A stretch of DNA of 64,000 bases from VXLM01 sp965242665 (GCA_965242665.1 OZ251484.1:1426001-1490000); one strand, 5' to 3'; shown: positions 53,710-63,437, counted from the stretch's first letter. The notes: generated by a model from the sequence alone, not told the origin. Translations and numbers: made by a program.

Positions 53710-54207
53710 ATGGCAACCAACACAGCAAAGGAAGACCCAATCCACATTCTGCTTGTGGAGGACAACCCGGGTGACGTCGAACTGACGAAGGAAGTCATCG
53801 AAGAGTCCGGGCACCAAGCGAACGTCGTCGTCGTCGGAGACGGCGATCCTGCGATGGCATATCTGCGAAAAGAAGGTGAATACGCCGGGGCGGCCCGTCC
53901 TGACCTCATCTTGTTGGATCTGAACCTTCCAATGAAAGACGGTCTCGAGGTCTTGAAGGAGATGGCGGCCGAAGAGGAGTTGAGCACGATTCCGGTGATG
54001 ATTCTCACGGGGACCGAAGCGGAGGAGAGCCTACTCGAGGCATACGACATCCCCGTAAGCCGCTTCAGCAGGAAGCCGATCGAGCCGAGTCGATTCAACG
54101 ACGTGGTCGCCTGGCTCGACAACCCCGCTGCCCACCACCCCATCGTCTCGCCTCCGGCGCCTCCGCCGCCGCCCGAACCGAAGAAGAAATGGTGGTGGCC
54201 GTTCTAA
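53710..54207 (+). CDS. Response regulator, receiver-only
   Basis: A 165-residue CheY-like protein of the Rcp1 type: LLVEDNPGDVELT, acidic pair at 17-18, phospho-acceptor Asp70 (ILLDLNLP) and a C-terminal Lys in SRKPIEP. No DNA-binding domain; instead a proline-rich tail ending KKKWWWPF, which could mediate binding. The ATG follows AAGGAGG. It precedes the kinase by 30 bases, likely in one operon. Confidence 0.86.
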   Translation: MATNTAKEDPIHILLVEDNPGDVELTKEVIEESGHQANVVVVGDGDPAMAYLRKEGEYAGAARPDLILLDLNLPMKDGLEVLKEMAAEEELSTIPVMILTGTEAEESLLEAYDIPVSRFSRKPIEPSRFNDVVAWLDNPAAHHPIVSPPAPPPPPEPKKKWWWPF

Positions 54208-54237
54208 TGCGGGGAGTCCGCAGAGGGAGCTGTAGCA

Positions 54238-55929
54238 GTGGACGGCGAAAAGAGCCGCGATGAGCTGATCGCAGAGGTCGCCGAACTGCGCCGTCGCCTT
54301 TCGGAACTCGGCGCGCAAGCAGGCGGCAATGCAGAGGGAAGCGCGCGCGCCGTTCCATCCTTCGCATACTTCAGCCCATCCCCCATCATCCGGTTCGGCA
54401 TGGATGGAACCGTGCTTGCGATCAACCCCGCGGCGGCAGAGGTGATCGGCCCGCAAGCAATGGAAGGGTCATCACTCGTCGGCATCCTCCCTGCGCTCGC
54501 CAACCTCGACGCAGAGCAGACGATCTCCAACGACGAGCACGTCGACTTCGAAGCGCAAATCGGAGACCGCTGGTTCCACCTCACAGCAGTGGGGATACAC
54601 GAATTCGGCGTGGGGCATGTGTACGGCTACGACATCACCGACGGCCACCGAGCCCAGAGCGCCCTCAGAACTGGAATGACGGAACAGCGCCGACGCACCC
54701 GCCAACAAGAGACGCTGTCCAACATCGCCCGCATCATCGGCTCATCGCTTGCGATCGACGAAGTCTACGAACGATTCGCCCAAGAAGTCGCGCAACTCAT
54801 CCCCTTCGACCGTATCGTCATCAACCTCATCACAGACCGGCCAAACTACATGGTGGACAGCTACCAGTCGAGCGTCGTCGAAGTTCCCGACCGCGCCCCG
54901 GAGCAGGCGTACAGCATCGAAGGCACGCTTTCCCAAGCGGTAATCGACTCCCAACGGTGCATAGTCTTTCACCCGGGGAGCGACGAGTCCGCCGCCAGCG
55001 AATACGTCGGGCTGATTGGAGCATACGGCATGGGGCTGCGCTCGTTCCTGTCTGCCCCGCTGGTATACCGTGGAGAGCCGATAGGGTGCCTGAATCTCCA
55101 CTCACTGGGCGAACGGGCGTACTCGGAACGCCATCGGATTCTGGCGGAGCGGATCGGGGTCTACATCGCCGGAGCCATCGCCAACGCGGAATTACACGCG
55201 CAAGTCACGAACCAAGCGGAAGAGCTCACCCGGTCCAATCGGGAACTCGAGCAGTTCGCCTACGTCGCATCCCACGACCTGCAGGAGCCGCTCCGCATGG
55301 TATCCAGCTACGTATCCCTGCTCGGACGGCGGTACGGCGGTCAACTGGACGAACGGGCGGACAAGTACATCCACTTTGCGGTCGACGGCGCGAATCGAAT
55401 GCAGCGCCTCATCACGGATTTGCTGGCATACTCGCGGGTCGGCACGAGAGGCGCGGAGATGACGGAGATCGACACCGCCGCCGTCGCGCAACAGGCGTTG
55501 ATGAACCTCGAAGTCGCCATCCGAGAGAGCGATGCGGAGGTCGTATACGCCAACCTCCCCCACGTGACCGGGGACTCCCTGCAGCTAGGCCAGCTCTTTC
55601 AGAACATCATCGGCAACGCCTTGAAATTCAAGGCCGAACGCCACCCGCGCGTCGAAATCGCAGCGGAGCGAACGAACGACCACTGGACATTTTGCATCCG
55701 AGACAACGGCATCGGATTCGACCAACGATATGCGGATCGGATATTCGGAGTATTCAAGAGACTGCACAGAAATACCGACATCCCCGGCACGGGAATAGGT
55801 CTTGCCATCTGCCAGCGGATCATCGACCGGCACGGGGGCCGCATCTGGGCGGAGTCGGAGCCGGACAACGGCGCGCGCTTCTTCTTTACCCTTCCTGCAC
55901 TACCCGACACGGAGAGCAACGAGCCATGA
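54238..55929 (+). CDS. PAS-GAF sensor histidine kinase
   Basis: A 563-residue soluble kinase: an initial coiled coil, PAS-like domain (about 40-135), GAF domain (about 165-320), HisKA with phospho-His346 in SHDLQEPLR, and an ATPase domain with N-box NIIGNALKFK, G1 DNGIGFD and GTGIGLAI. The kinase core is of the bacteriophytochrome type, usually paired with Rcp1-like regulators as here. The GAF domain shows no clear bilin Cys, so the signal is unknown. GTG start; the next gene overlaps its stop (ATGA). Confidence 0.88.
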   Translation: MDGEKSRDELIAEVAELRRRLSELGAQAGGNAEGSARAVPSFAYFSPSPIIRFGMDGTVLAINPAAAEVIGPQAMEGSSLVGILPALANLDAEQTISNDEHVDFEAQIGDRWFHLTAVGIHEFGVGHVYGYDITDGHRAQSALRTGMTEQRRRTRQQETLSNIARIIGSSLAIDEVYERFAQEVAQLIPFDRIVINLITDRPNYMVDSYQSSVVEVPDRAPEQAYSIEGTLSQAVIDSQRCIVFHPGSDESAASEYVGLIGAYGMGLRSFLSAPLVYRGEPIGCLNLHSLGERAYSERHRILAERIGVYIAGAIANAELHAQVTNQAEELTRSNRELEQFAYVASHDLQEPLRMVSSYVSLLGRRYGGQLDERADKYIHFAVDGANRMQRLITDLLAYSRVGTRGAEMTEIDTAAVAQQALMNLEVAIRESDAEVVYANLPHVTGDSLQLGQLFQNIIGNALKFKAERHPRVEIAAERTNDHWTFCIRDNGIGFDQRYADRIFGVFKRLHRNTDIPGTGIGLAICQRIIDRHGGRIWAESEPDNGARFFFTLPALPDTESNEP

Positions 55930-56396
55930 CTACTACCAAAATGGGCGGCCCAATCGAAATCCTGATGGTGGAAGACAACCCCGGCGATGTCGAACTAGCG
56001 AGAGAGGCCCTCTCCGATTGCGCGCTGCGGAAGAACCTCACGGTCGCGGAGGACGGGGAGGAGGGCCTCTCGCTCCTGCGCAGAGAAGGACGCTACCATC
56101 ACGCCGCTCGCCCCGACCTCATCATCCTAGACCTGAACCTCCCGACGATCGACGGACGAGAGGTGCTGGCGGAGATCAAGTCCGATCCCAGCCTCTACAG
56201 GATCCCAGTCGTGATTCTGACGAGCTCGCAGGACGAAAACGACATCAGGCAGACCTACGACCTGCACGCGAACGCATACGTCGTCAAACCCGTCGACCTC
56301 GACAAGTTCATGGAGGTCATCAGAGCGGTAGAAGTGTTTTGGCTCAAGTTCGCCCAGCTGCCGACGAGAGGTTCGTTCACGAACGCATCCGAATGA
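55926..56396 (+). CDS. Response regulator, receiver-only (second)
   Basis: A 156-residue Rcp1-like receiver: ILMVEDNPGDVELAREAL, phospho-acceptor Asp69 (IILDLNLP) and KPVDLDKF. Its start overlaps the kinase stop (ATGA), so the three genes are a coupled unit. It probably receives phosphate from the same kinase, with the first regulator as an alternative or competing target. Confidence 0.87.
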   Translation: MTTTKMGGPIEILMVEDNPGDVELAREALSDCALRKNLTVAEDGEEGLSLLRREGRYHHAARPDLIILDLNLPTIDGREVLAEIKSDPSLYRIPVVILTSSQDENDIRQTYDLHANAYVVKPVDLDKFMEVIRAVEVFWLKFAQLPTRGSFTNASE

Positions 56397-56445
56397 GCAA
56401 GGCCGGAGTCCGCGGCCGCAGCCTCGCGGCAAGCATTCCCCGCGG

Positions 56446-57144
56446 CTATCCCGCGTCGATCGCGTCCTGCGACACCTCCGACCGATCGCCCGGGCAGTAC
56501 CCGATCCTCTGCCTCCCGTGCTCGACGTCGTAGAGGGGCCAGTTGCTGTCGGAAACGCCAAAGACCCGCTCATGTCCAATGTCCTTGGCAGTCAACGCCG
56601 CTTCGAACACGCGGACGCAGTCGCCGTGGCTCAGCTGGTGCGGATGGACGGGCGCCGGGCGGTCTTTGTTGAAATTCCCAATCCGCACGGATACGACGCC
56701 GATGCCGTACCGCGCGGAAAACATGTCCCCCATCGCTTCCCCAAAGACCTTGGTGATCGTGTAGTAGCTGTCTGGCCGCGTCGGCAGATCCGCCGTCCGC
56801 GTGATGCTGCGGGGATAGTACGAAGATGGGTATACCCCCCCGCGGCTGGCAAAGACGATGCGCCCAACTCCATGCTCCCTCGCAGCCTCGAAGACATGGC
56901 GGGTGCCCACCATCGACTGAAGCGCCTGCTCCCATTCTCCCCCCGCGTTGCTCAAGTGAATGACGGCGTCGACGTCCCTCGACGCATGGCTGACGGCGTC
57001 CCAGTCCGTAACGCTCGCGACGACGTAGTCCGCAATTTGCGGCGTCGGCCTGACGTCGATCCCCCGAAGCTCGTATCTATCCTTGAAGTGAGTGATGAGA
57101 TGCTGGCCGATCTGTCCGGCCGAGCCCGTAATCAATACTCGCAT
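56446..57144 (-). CDS. NAD-dependent epimerase/dehydratase (extended SDR)
   Basis: A 232-residue short-chain dehydrogenase: GSAGQIGQHL nucleotide motif near the N-terminus and YYTITK (YxxxK active site). The FASRGGVYPSSYYP region resembles uronate dehydrogenases and related sugar-acid oxidoreductases. It is shorter than typical epimerases (about 300), which also fits that group. The start has GGAGAC upstream. It lies near two DapA-like aldolases and a sugar isomerase-like gene, suggesting sugar-acid catabolism. Confidence 0.75.
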   Translation of the reverse strand: MRVLITGSAGQIGQHLITHFKDRYELRGIDVRPTPQIADYVVASVTDWDAVSHASRDVDAVIHLSNAGGEWEQALQSMVGTRHVFEAAREHGVGRIVFASRGGVYPSSYYPRSITRTADLPTRPDSYYTITKVFGEAMGDMFSARYGIGVVSVRIGNFNKDRPAPVHPHQLSHGDCVRVFEAALTAKDIGHERVFGVSDSNWPLYDVEHGRQRIGYCPGDRSEVSQDAIDAG

Positions 57145-57225
57145 ATCCGTCTCCTTTCTGGGTTGTGCGAATCACACTGCCGCCGCCTGCGAACGGGTAG
57201 ACCGGGCGTCGAACCATCGAGGCGC

Positions 57226-58440
57226 TCACTCCTCGACTCGCGACGCGCGGACGTTCATGCGGTTCGGCGGAGTGTGCCCGGTGAACGAGTAATCTGCGGT
57301 CGTAACGTAGTCGCCCGCGGTGACATCTCCGGAGCCGTCGTCGTCGAGATGGACTGCGACGGCGTAGTCTCCAAACTGCCTCGGCTCCTGGAAGTCGATG
57401 ACGTACCTGTACCGGCCTGGGTCGGATTGCTCGGCTGCGAAGTTGGGGATAACTCGCTCCGTCACGAGACGAACGCCCATGTCCGGCCTGCTCAGGTCTT
57501 CCAACCTTACATAGAGGGTCGCGTCCGAAACCGGGGCCGTTCTTCCGACGAACTCAATCGTGCCTCTCAGCGTCCGAAGCGCGGGCGGTTCGGCGTCCGC
57601 GGGATCGAGCTTCGGGGAAGCCCCGCGCGTCAACGAGAAGGTCCGGTCGTTGATGTGGACGTTCGTGCCGGCGTCCGTCTCGGCCTGTGCTCCGATTGCG
57701 ACGTTCCACTCGACCATACCGAGCACCTCGGCGCATCCCACGTCCGGAGACGCAGGCACGACGTTGTAGACCTTCACCACGACGCTGTCCTCATCGCGAA
57801 TGCGGCGGGACAGTTGGTACCCGTTGGGCCGCGCGCAAGCGTTCGGCTGCAATGAGGTTATGGACAGGACATACGAGTCCGGGTCTTCGGGGTGCTCGGA
57901 CACGTCGACGGCCTGCAGAGGGGCCTCGACCCGCAGTACGGCCTGCGCGGCCTCCGGAGGCTCGATCGTTACCGGTTCGACGACCACGTCGACGGCGTTC
58001 AAGGTTTCCGTCCCGACCGCCATTGCCGCATGGTAGGAGACCGTGCGCGCAAAATCCCCCTCGGACACATCGCCGGAGTCGTCGGAGTCGACATGAACGC
58101 GGATCCTGTAGGTGTCCTTCGGTTCCAATTCCCGATGCTCGATCAAGTATCTGAGCGCGGGAGGGGACGCCGGGTCGACGGACACGCCGCGCATGACCTG
58201 TTCCACGATCGTCTTGCCCGCGTCGTCCTGAACGCTTATGTCGTCGAGCCGCACATACACCGCGGCGCCGCTGATCGGGCTTCCGACGCCCTTGAAGGTG
58301 ATCTCCCCCTCGATCAGCTTGTTTCCGCGGCGGCTGGGCTGCGGCTTCGGCGTTGCGGTCGGCTCATCATCTCCGCCGGCGCACGCAAGGAACATCGGCG
58401 CCAGCAGCGCAATGAGAACGACTACCAACCCCTTCGTCAT
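57226..58440 (-). CDS. Lipoprotein with two YbaY-like domains
   Basis: A 404-residue lipoprotein: signal and lipobox (FLACAGG, Cys near residue 20), Thr/Pro linker, a beta domain (about 45-165), a middle region (about 165-290) and a second copy of the beta domain (about 295-400). Both beta domains have SG/SDA-YVRL-DLS and an HLDDDGSGDV or HVDSDDSGDV stretch, like YbaY/YscW-type lipoproteins with a possible calcium-binding acidic loop. ATG 58440 gives the best signal peptide; GTG 58455, next to AGGAGG, is an alternative start. Function unknown. Confidence 0.6.
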   Translation of the reverse strand: MTKGLVVVLIALLAPMFLACAGGDDEPTATPKPQPSRRGNKLIEGEITFKGVGSPISGAAVYVRLDDISVQDDAGKTIVEQVMRGVSVDPASPPALRYLIEHRELEPKDTYRIRVHVDSDDSGDVSEGDFARTVSYHAAMAVGTETLNAVDVVVEPVTIEPPEAAQAVLRVEAPLQAVDVSEHPEDPDSYVLSITSLQPNACARPNGYQLSRRIRDEDSVVVKVYNVVPASPDVGCAEVLGMVEWNVAIGAQAETDAGTNVHINDRTFSLTRGASPKLDPADAEPPALRTLRGTIEFVGRTAPVSDATLYVRLEDLSRPDMGVRLVTERVIPNFAAEQSDPGRYRYVIDFQEPRQFGDYAVAVHLDDDGSGDVTAGDYVTTADYSFTGHTPPNRMNVRASRVEE

Positions 58441-58628
58441 CGTCGAGTCCACCATCCTCCTGGATTCTCTTCTCTAGACAACGGTATCGAGCAGGACTCG
58501 TTATCTGCACGCAAAGAACGTATCACTAGCATACCCCCCGCGTCCAGAGAACCGCAGAGTTCCGCTTGGCTTGTCGCAGCGCACGCATCCCCAATGGATA
58601 GGAGGCAGCCGCAGCCGCGCTCTGCCGA

Positions 58629-58645
58629 TGCTACAATGCTACAAT
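58629..58645 (+). promoter_or_regulatory. Twin extended -10 boxes for the first aldolase gene
   Basis: TGC-TACAAT occurs twice in a row (58629-58637 and 58637-58645, sharing one base), 34 bases before the ATG at 58679. Confidence 0.45.
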
Positions 58646-58678
58646 AGACAGGCATCAATCGAACATATGGAGACGGCC

Positions 58679-59560
58679 ATGCCCGATTTTGAAGGAGTAT
58701 ACCCCGCGATCGTTACGCCCATGGACGCAGATGGGAACTTGAACGAGGATGCGTACCGCACCGTCTACGAGGCCAACGTGCGGGCCGGCGTTCACGGCTT
58801 TTGGATTGCGGGCGGGACTGGAGAGAGCGTCTACCTCAGCGAACCCGAGAACGGCCGCATCGCGGAGGTCTCCGCGGAGCAAAACGGCGGCCGCGTGAGG
58901 AACATCATGCACGTCGGAGCCGCCACGACCGCGCAGGCGGCACGCCAGGCCGAGCGCGCCGCCCGTGCGGGCGTCGATGCCATCTGCGCGGTGCCCCCGT
59001 TCTTCTACGGCGTGGGAGACGACGCCATCGTGGAATACTACCGCACCGTTGCCGGCGCCGCAGACCTGCCCCTCTTCGTCTACAACCTGCCCCACTCCAC
59101 CGGCGTCGACATCGGCCCAGAACTGATGGAGCGGATTCGAGAACATGTCCCCCAGCTCCGGGGCCTCAAGCACTCCTCCTACCTGTTTCACAACACCGCC
59201 GCATTCGCAGAGATGGGTCTGGATTGCTTCATCGGAAGCGGATTGCTCATGGATCCGGCGCTCTCGTACGGCGCCGTCGGGTGCATCGACGGCCCGTTGT
59301 GCGTGATACCCGAACTGTGGGTAGACATTTGGAACGCGCATCGGAGCAGGGATACAGAGGCCGCGCGCGCCGCGCAGAAACGCGCTTCGCAGTTCGTCAT
59401 GTTCACTCGAACCGTACCGTTTCCCGCAGGGTTCAAAGCCCTTGCGAGCGCACGCTTCCGCGTCGACTGCGGCGACCCGCGACCGCCGTTTCCGCCCCTA
59501 GGGCCCGAACGGAAAGCAGCCTTCACCGCCGAGGCGAAGGCCTTGGGTTGGTTGGATTGA
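58679..59560 (+). CDS. DapA-like class I aldolase (DHDPS/NAL family), first
   Basis: A 293-residue TIM-barrel aldolase: GGTGES (45-50) binding the carboxylate, active-site Tyr135 (FVYNLP) and Schiff-base Lys164 (GLKHSS). The family includes dihydrodipicolinate synthase, N-acetylneuraminate lyase and sugar-acid dehydratase-aldolases. Neighbouring genes favour a sugar-acid role over lysine synthesis. The ATG at 58679 has GGAG 6 bases upstream. Confidence 0.8.
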   Translation: MPDFEGVYPAIVTPMDADGNLNEDAYRTVYEANVRAGVHGFWIAGGTGESVYLSEPENGRIAEVSAEQNGGRVRNIMHVGAATTAQAARQAERAARAGVDAICAVPPFFYGVGDDAIVEYYRTVAGAADLPLFVYNLPHSTGVDIGPELMERIREHVPQLRGLKHSSYLFHNTAAFAEMGLDCFIGSGLLMDPALSYGAVGCIDGPLCVIPELWVDIWNAHRSRDTEAARAAQKRASQFVMFTRTVPFPAGFKALASARFRVDCGDPRPPFPPLGPERKAAFTAEAKALGWLD

Positions 59561-59664
59561 CAACCCCCTTGCCCGGCATCCAGCCGAACCGAAGGCGGGC
59601 GGCAGTCCTCTCGATGCGATCCAAAGAGGGAAGAAGCAGGCTGCGCCCCGATACACGGCGCAGA

Positions 59665-59673
59665 TGGTACAAT
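59665..59673 (+). promoter_or_regulatory. Extended -10 promoter for the second aldolase gene
   Basis: TGG-TACAAT (hexamer 59668-59673), 38 bases before the GTG at 59711. Confidence 0.45.
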
Positions 59674-59710
59674 ATGACGCCGAGGTACCGCTAGAATCGA
59701 GGAGAACGAC

Positions 59711-60601
59711 GTGTCAGAATTTCATGGAGTAGTCCCTGCTATCATCACGCCGATGAACGCCGACGGCGAGGTCGACGAGCGCGCCTTCCGCGCAGTCATG
59801 GAGGACAACATCCGCGCGGGCGTACACGGGTTTTGGACGGCCGGGGGCACGGGCGAAAGCGTCCTGCTTACCGACGAAGAAAACCAACGGATCGCCAGAG
59901 CCGCAGTCGACCAAAACCAGGGTCGGACGAACATCATCATGCACGTGGGCGCTCAGACCACCCTGCGAGCCGCGCGCAACGCAGAACATGCCGCCCGATC
60001 AGGGGTCGACGCGATCTGTGCAGTGCCCCCGTTCTTCGTCCGCCCCGGAGACGGAGGCATCATCGACTACTACCGCACCGTCGCAACGGCGGCAGACCTC
60101 CCGCTCTTCGTCTACAACCTGCCCCAATCGACCGGGGTGGAGATCACCCCCGACCTGATGCGGCAGCTCAAAGACAGCATCCCCCAGCTCACGGGTTTGA
60201 AGCATTCCGCCCCCGACATGAACGACCTCTACCTCTTCGCAAAGATGGGCCTGCGAGTGTTCACGGGAATGGGCAGGATGATGCTGCCGGCAATGACCGT
60301 CGGAGCGGCCGGATGCGTCGACGGCCCTCCCTGCCTCGCTCCAGAACTATGGGTGGAGATATGGGACGCATACCAGGCGGGCGATCTGCCGCGCGCAGAG
60401 GCCGCCCAGGCAAAGGCGAGCGAGGTCATGGACTCCCTCCTAGACCTCGGCTATCTTGGAGCGCTCAAGGCGGCGGTCGGAGAGCGGCTTGGCATCGACT
60501 GCGGCGACCCGCGCCCCCCGAACGCCAGCGCCGCGCCCGCCCAAAAAGCGGATGCCCGGAAATTAGTGCACAGACTCGGCCTCGCAAAGGCGAATGCGTA
60601 G
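59711..60601 (+). CDS. DapA-like class I aldolase, second
   Basis: A 296-residue paralogue of the preceding enzyme, with GGTGES at 45-50, Tyr135 and Lys164 in the same positions, but different residues around the barrel exit (VPPFFVRPGDG, KHSAPDMND), which implies a different substrate. GTG start after GAGGAGAACGAC. It has its own promoter box, so the two may be regulated separately. Confidence 0.8.
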   Translation: MSEFHGVVPAIITPMNADGEVDERAFRAVMEDNIRAGVHGFWTAGGTGESVLLTDEENQRIARAAVDQNQGRTNIIMHVGAQTTLRAARNAEHAARSGVDAICAVPPFFVRPGDGGIIDYYRTVATAADLPLFVYNLPQSTGVEITPDLMRQLKDSIPQLTGLKHSAPDMNDLYLFAKMGLRVFTGMGRMMLPAMTVGAAGCVDGPPCLAPELWVEIWDAYQAGDLPRAEAAQAKASEVMDSLLDLGYLGALKAAVGERLGIDCGDPRPPNASAAPAQKADARKLVHRLGLAKANA

Positions 60602-60685
60602 CCGGAGAACCCCGCACGAGTCGGCGCGCAATCGACAGAACCCAAACCAACCGGCGAAAAGCAATTCAGAAACGGGAGAAGAATC

Positions 60686-61543
60686 TTGACGGCATACACC
60701 GAACTCGCGCACCCGCTTGGCATCATGCCAGACGCAGGACTGGACACGTTGCACCGGCTAGACTTGAACACCGAGGCCTCCATGGGCGACGACATCGACG
60801 ACATGGCGGAGTTCTCGGACGTCCTCGTCAGCGCCCACGCCCCCTCCATGACGGGGGACGCGCGCCTCAACATCGGAGCCACCGACGCGGAATTCCGCAA
60901 GACCTCCATCGCAGTAATCGTCGACTACATCGACCGCGCACGCACATACCCAAACCTCACGCAGATCAACATGCACTTCGCCCCAAAGCGATGGCGCGAC
61001 CCCACCCAGAAGACCGGAGGAGAGGGGATATACGACGTGATGATCGAAGGCATCCGCGAGATCGGAGCGTTCTGCGAGAAGTACGACATCGAACTCGTCC
61101 TCGAAAACAGCAACTCCTATTGGACGGACGACATCAGGGGGACGCCCTACGACCAGGTCGACTGGTCGGATCGCAACGAGTATTTCGGGATGTCGCCGGA
61201 GAATTGGCGAGAGACCGTCATCGACGTCGATATGGACAACGTCGGACTCTGCCTCGACTCGAGCCACGTCGTCACCTACGCCCACCGCTTCCCGGAAGCA
61301 CAACGAGAAGAGCGCGTTATGGCCTTCCTAGAACGCCCCGAACTCATCCGACACGTCCACTGGAACGACAACTACCTCTACGACTACCGCGGACGCACCG
61401 ACTCCCACGCCGCACTGAACCACGGCTCCCTGCCAACGGAAATGCACCGCCAGATCAAGTACCTCGACGCCACCCTGCTCATGGAACACTTCCACGGACT
61501 CGGCGTCCTCCAAGAAGAACTCGCCTTCATCGACAACCTCTAG
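60686..61543 (+). CDS. Sugar isomerase/epimerase-like TIM barrel
   Basis: A 285-residue protein of the xylose isomerase-like (AP endonuclease 2) superfamily. Likely metal ligands: His in SAHAPS, Glu in LVLENSN, Asp and His in CLDSSH, His in HVHWND and Glu in LLMEHFHG. It follows the two aldolases by 85 bases with a TTG start (GGGAGAAGAATC before it), so a shared pathway for a sugar acid is likely; the exact reaction is not clear. Alternative start: ATG 60725. Confidence 0.72.
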   Translation: MTAYTELAHPLGIMPDAGLDTLHRLDLNTEASMGDDIDDMAEFSDVLVSAHAPSMTGDARLNIGATDAEFRKTSIAVIVDYIDRARTYPNLTQINMHFAPKRWRDPTQKTGGEGIYDVMIEGIREIGAFCEKYDIELVLENSNSYWTDDIRGTPYDQVDWSDRNEYFGMSPENWRETVIDVDMDNVGLCLDSSHVVTYAHRFPEAQREERVMAFLERPELIRHVHWNDNYLYDYRGRTDSHAALNHGSLPTEMHRQIKYLDATLLMEHFHGLGVLQEELAFIDNL

Positions 61544-61579
61544 GACCGCAAGTCACCTGTCCGAATCATCCGGCGTTTC

Positions 61580-62614
61580 CTACGGATCCTCATCCTCGTC
61601 GGGAGGATCGCGAGGGTACGGCTTCCACGACAGGATTCTGACGTCGTCGCAGCGGACGTAAGTACGTCCAACATCTAAGTCGTCCGAGGAATCGTCCAGA
61701 CACCATTGGGGAATCTGACGGATGTACGCCGTGACAGTCACGGCGTCAGCCTTGGACTCGACGGTGTGGTCCGTTGGCAGCCCAGGTAATGAACCCAACA
61801 CTTGACCTGCGGGCGTGCCCGGGCTGAGTGAGGAGCCTCCTGGTGCCGCAATTACACCGAGAGTCCTACTATCTTCGTTCTGGTATGGAGGCGAGCGGCC
61901 TAGTTGACGAGTCCACACCCTTTCTGTGCCGGAATCGAAAACGATCCTAAGGTTTCTGGTGTCTGGCACATTGTAGCAAGCCCGAAGGTTGACTTGAGGG
62001 TTATCGCCTTGTGGATTATCGGGACAAGGATCGGTTGTGAGAGCGATAAGCCCTTTCTCAGATAGCCAGTAAGCCTTGATGGACGGCGGAGTATACGGCG
62101 GGTTCTGGAGCCCATCGGATGGCGGATCCTGCGCTGTGGTCGTCGAGTATCCCCAACGTATATCTAAGACCGAACCTGCAGGTACATATCGAATGATCTC
62201 TTCATAAGGCTCTGCCACCAACGGATTCGGCAACCCGGGACGGATGGCCTCGGCTGGCATCGGGGTAGCCGTCGGCGGGAGCGTAACCGGCGGGGGGTTG
62301 CCGTCAGGAGTGGGAGTAGGAGTAGGAGAGGTGTATGCAGTCACATCCACCTTGATGCCGCCGACCATGAGCGGCTCGAGCAGGGTACTTTCCCCCTTTT
62401 TGAGCTGCTTCTTCATGGCGGCGATGCCTGCGTCCGCGGCGTAGAGATGGAGGAGGGAGTCTGCGTCGTCCGCGCCGGCCTTCAGCAGCGCGGCGGCGTA
62501 TCCGAGCAGAGCGATCGCAACCATCGCGCCCACTGCTATGACGACGATGACTATCGGGAGGGCGTATCCCCCATCGTCTGGCTGGGACTGTCGGCGGTTC
62601 GCTTGGAAGGACAT
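61580..62614 (-). CDS. PilX-like type IV pilus assembly protein
   Basis: A 344-residue protein with an N-terminal membrane helix preceded by a short basic segment (DDGGYALPIVIVVIAVGAM), as in PilX/PilV-type minor pilins that contain an N-terminal pilin-like helix but not the usual GFTLIE motif. A helical part (YAADAGIAAMKKQLKKG) follows, then a Pro-rich linker, and a mostly beta extracellular domain with four Cys. No other pilus gene is in the window, so the assignment rests on the N-terminus. Confidence 0.55.
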   Translation of the reverse strand: MSFQANRRQSQPDDGGYALPIVIVVIAVGAMVAIALLGYAAALLKAGADDADSLLHLYAADAGIAAMKKQLKKGESTLLEPLMVGGIKVDVTAYTSPTPTPTPDGNPPPVTLPPTATPMPAEAIRPGLPNPLVAEPYEEIIRYVPAGSVLDIRWGYSTTTAQDPPSDGLQNPPYTPPSIKAYWLSEKGLIALTTDPCPDNPQGDNPQVNLRACYNVPDTRNLRIVFDSGTERVWTRQLGRSPPYQNEDSRTLGVIAAPGGSSLSPGTPAGQVLGSLPGLPTDHTVESKADAVTVTAYIRQIPQWCLDDSSDDLDVGRTYVRCDDVRILSWKPYPRDPPDEDEDP

Positions 62615-62636
62615 GGCGGGCCCCAGCGCGGAAGCC

Positions 62637-63437
62637 CTACATTTCGACCGCGTCGGGCAAGTCGTCCATGCCGTAGTACTGGTGCTCGATGCGGTCGTCG
62701 TACATCTTCACGATGCGGATGCCGGACGGATCGTCGCCGAGCGGGAAGCCGACTGGGCCGGAGATCACCATGAGCATACGCCCATCGGATGCGTAGGCGT
62801 TGCGGTGCCAATGGCCGGAGAATACGCCTGATACGCTGCGCCGGCGCAGGATGTCCAGCAGCGCCATCCTGCGCTCCTTGGGGATGACGCGCACTTCGGG
62901 GCCGGGACCGTCAGGCTCGTCCGGATCCTGGGCGAACAACGGGTGGTGCATGAACACCACGGTGTGAGCGGCGTTCTCGCTGGCGCGGTCGATGTCGCGG
63001 CGGAGGAACTCGAGGAGAGACTCCCATTCGTCTTCTACATCCGAGGGATCCGCACACACGGAGCTGTTCAAGACGACGAAATGGCTCCCGCCGGCGTCGA
63101 ACGAGTAGTTGTCGTCCCCAAACTTGTCGCGGTACCGTCGCAGGCTCTCCGGCGTGGGAGTGTTTCCAACGTCGCAGTTTCCGGGCGCGAGGTAGATGGG
63201 GACGTCCTCGCTCAGTTGGTTCGTAATCCGCATCAACTCTTCGTGCTGCTCCTCGTTGCGCGGATCTTGGACGAGGTCGCCGGTCACGACCACGAATGCG
63301 GGTCGCAGACGGTTGGCTGCCGAGACGGCCTTCTCGTACAAGGCCGTCTCCGGGAACGTCCCGTCGGAAGGCGCTTGCCCGCGCGTCCGAAACATGCCAA
63401 ACTGCGGATCGCTCAGATGTATGAAGAAAAACGACAC
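62637..63437 (-). CDS. Calcineurin-like metallophosphoesterase
   Basis: A 266-residue enzyme with the metal motifs in order: HLSDPQFG (Asp, Gln for His), VVTGDLVQD, PGNCDVG (GNxD with Cys in place of the usual His), FMHHPLF and GHWHRNA. Most like the CPPED1-type phosphoesterases. The Cys in the GNH(D/E) motif removes the usual general acid His, so catalysis may differ from typical members. The start is near a dRS3-like array. Confidence 0.78.
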   Translation of the reverse strand: MSFFFIHLSDPQFGMFRTRGQAPSDGTFPETALYEKAVSAANRLRPAFVVVTGDLVQDPRNEEQHEELMRITNQLSEDVPIYLAPGNCDVGNTPTPESLRRYRDKFGDDNYSFDAGGSHFVVLNSSVCADPSDVEDEWESLLEFLRRDIDRASENAAHTVVFMHHPLFAQDPDEPDGPGPEVRVIPKERRMALLDILRRRSVSGVFSGHWHRNAYASDGRMLMVISGPVGFPLGDDPSGIRIVKMYDDRIEHQYYGMDDLPDAVEM

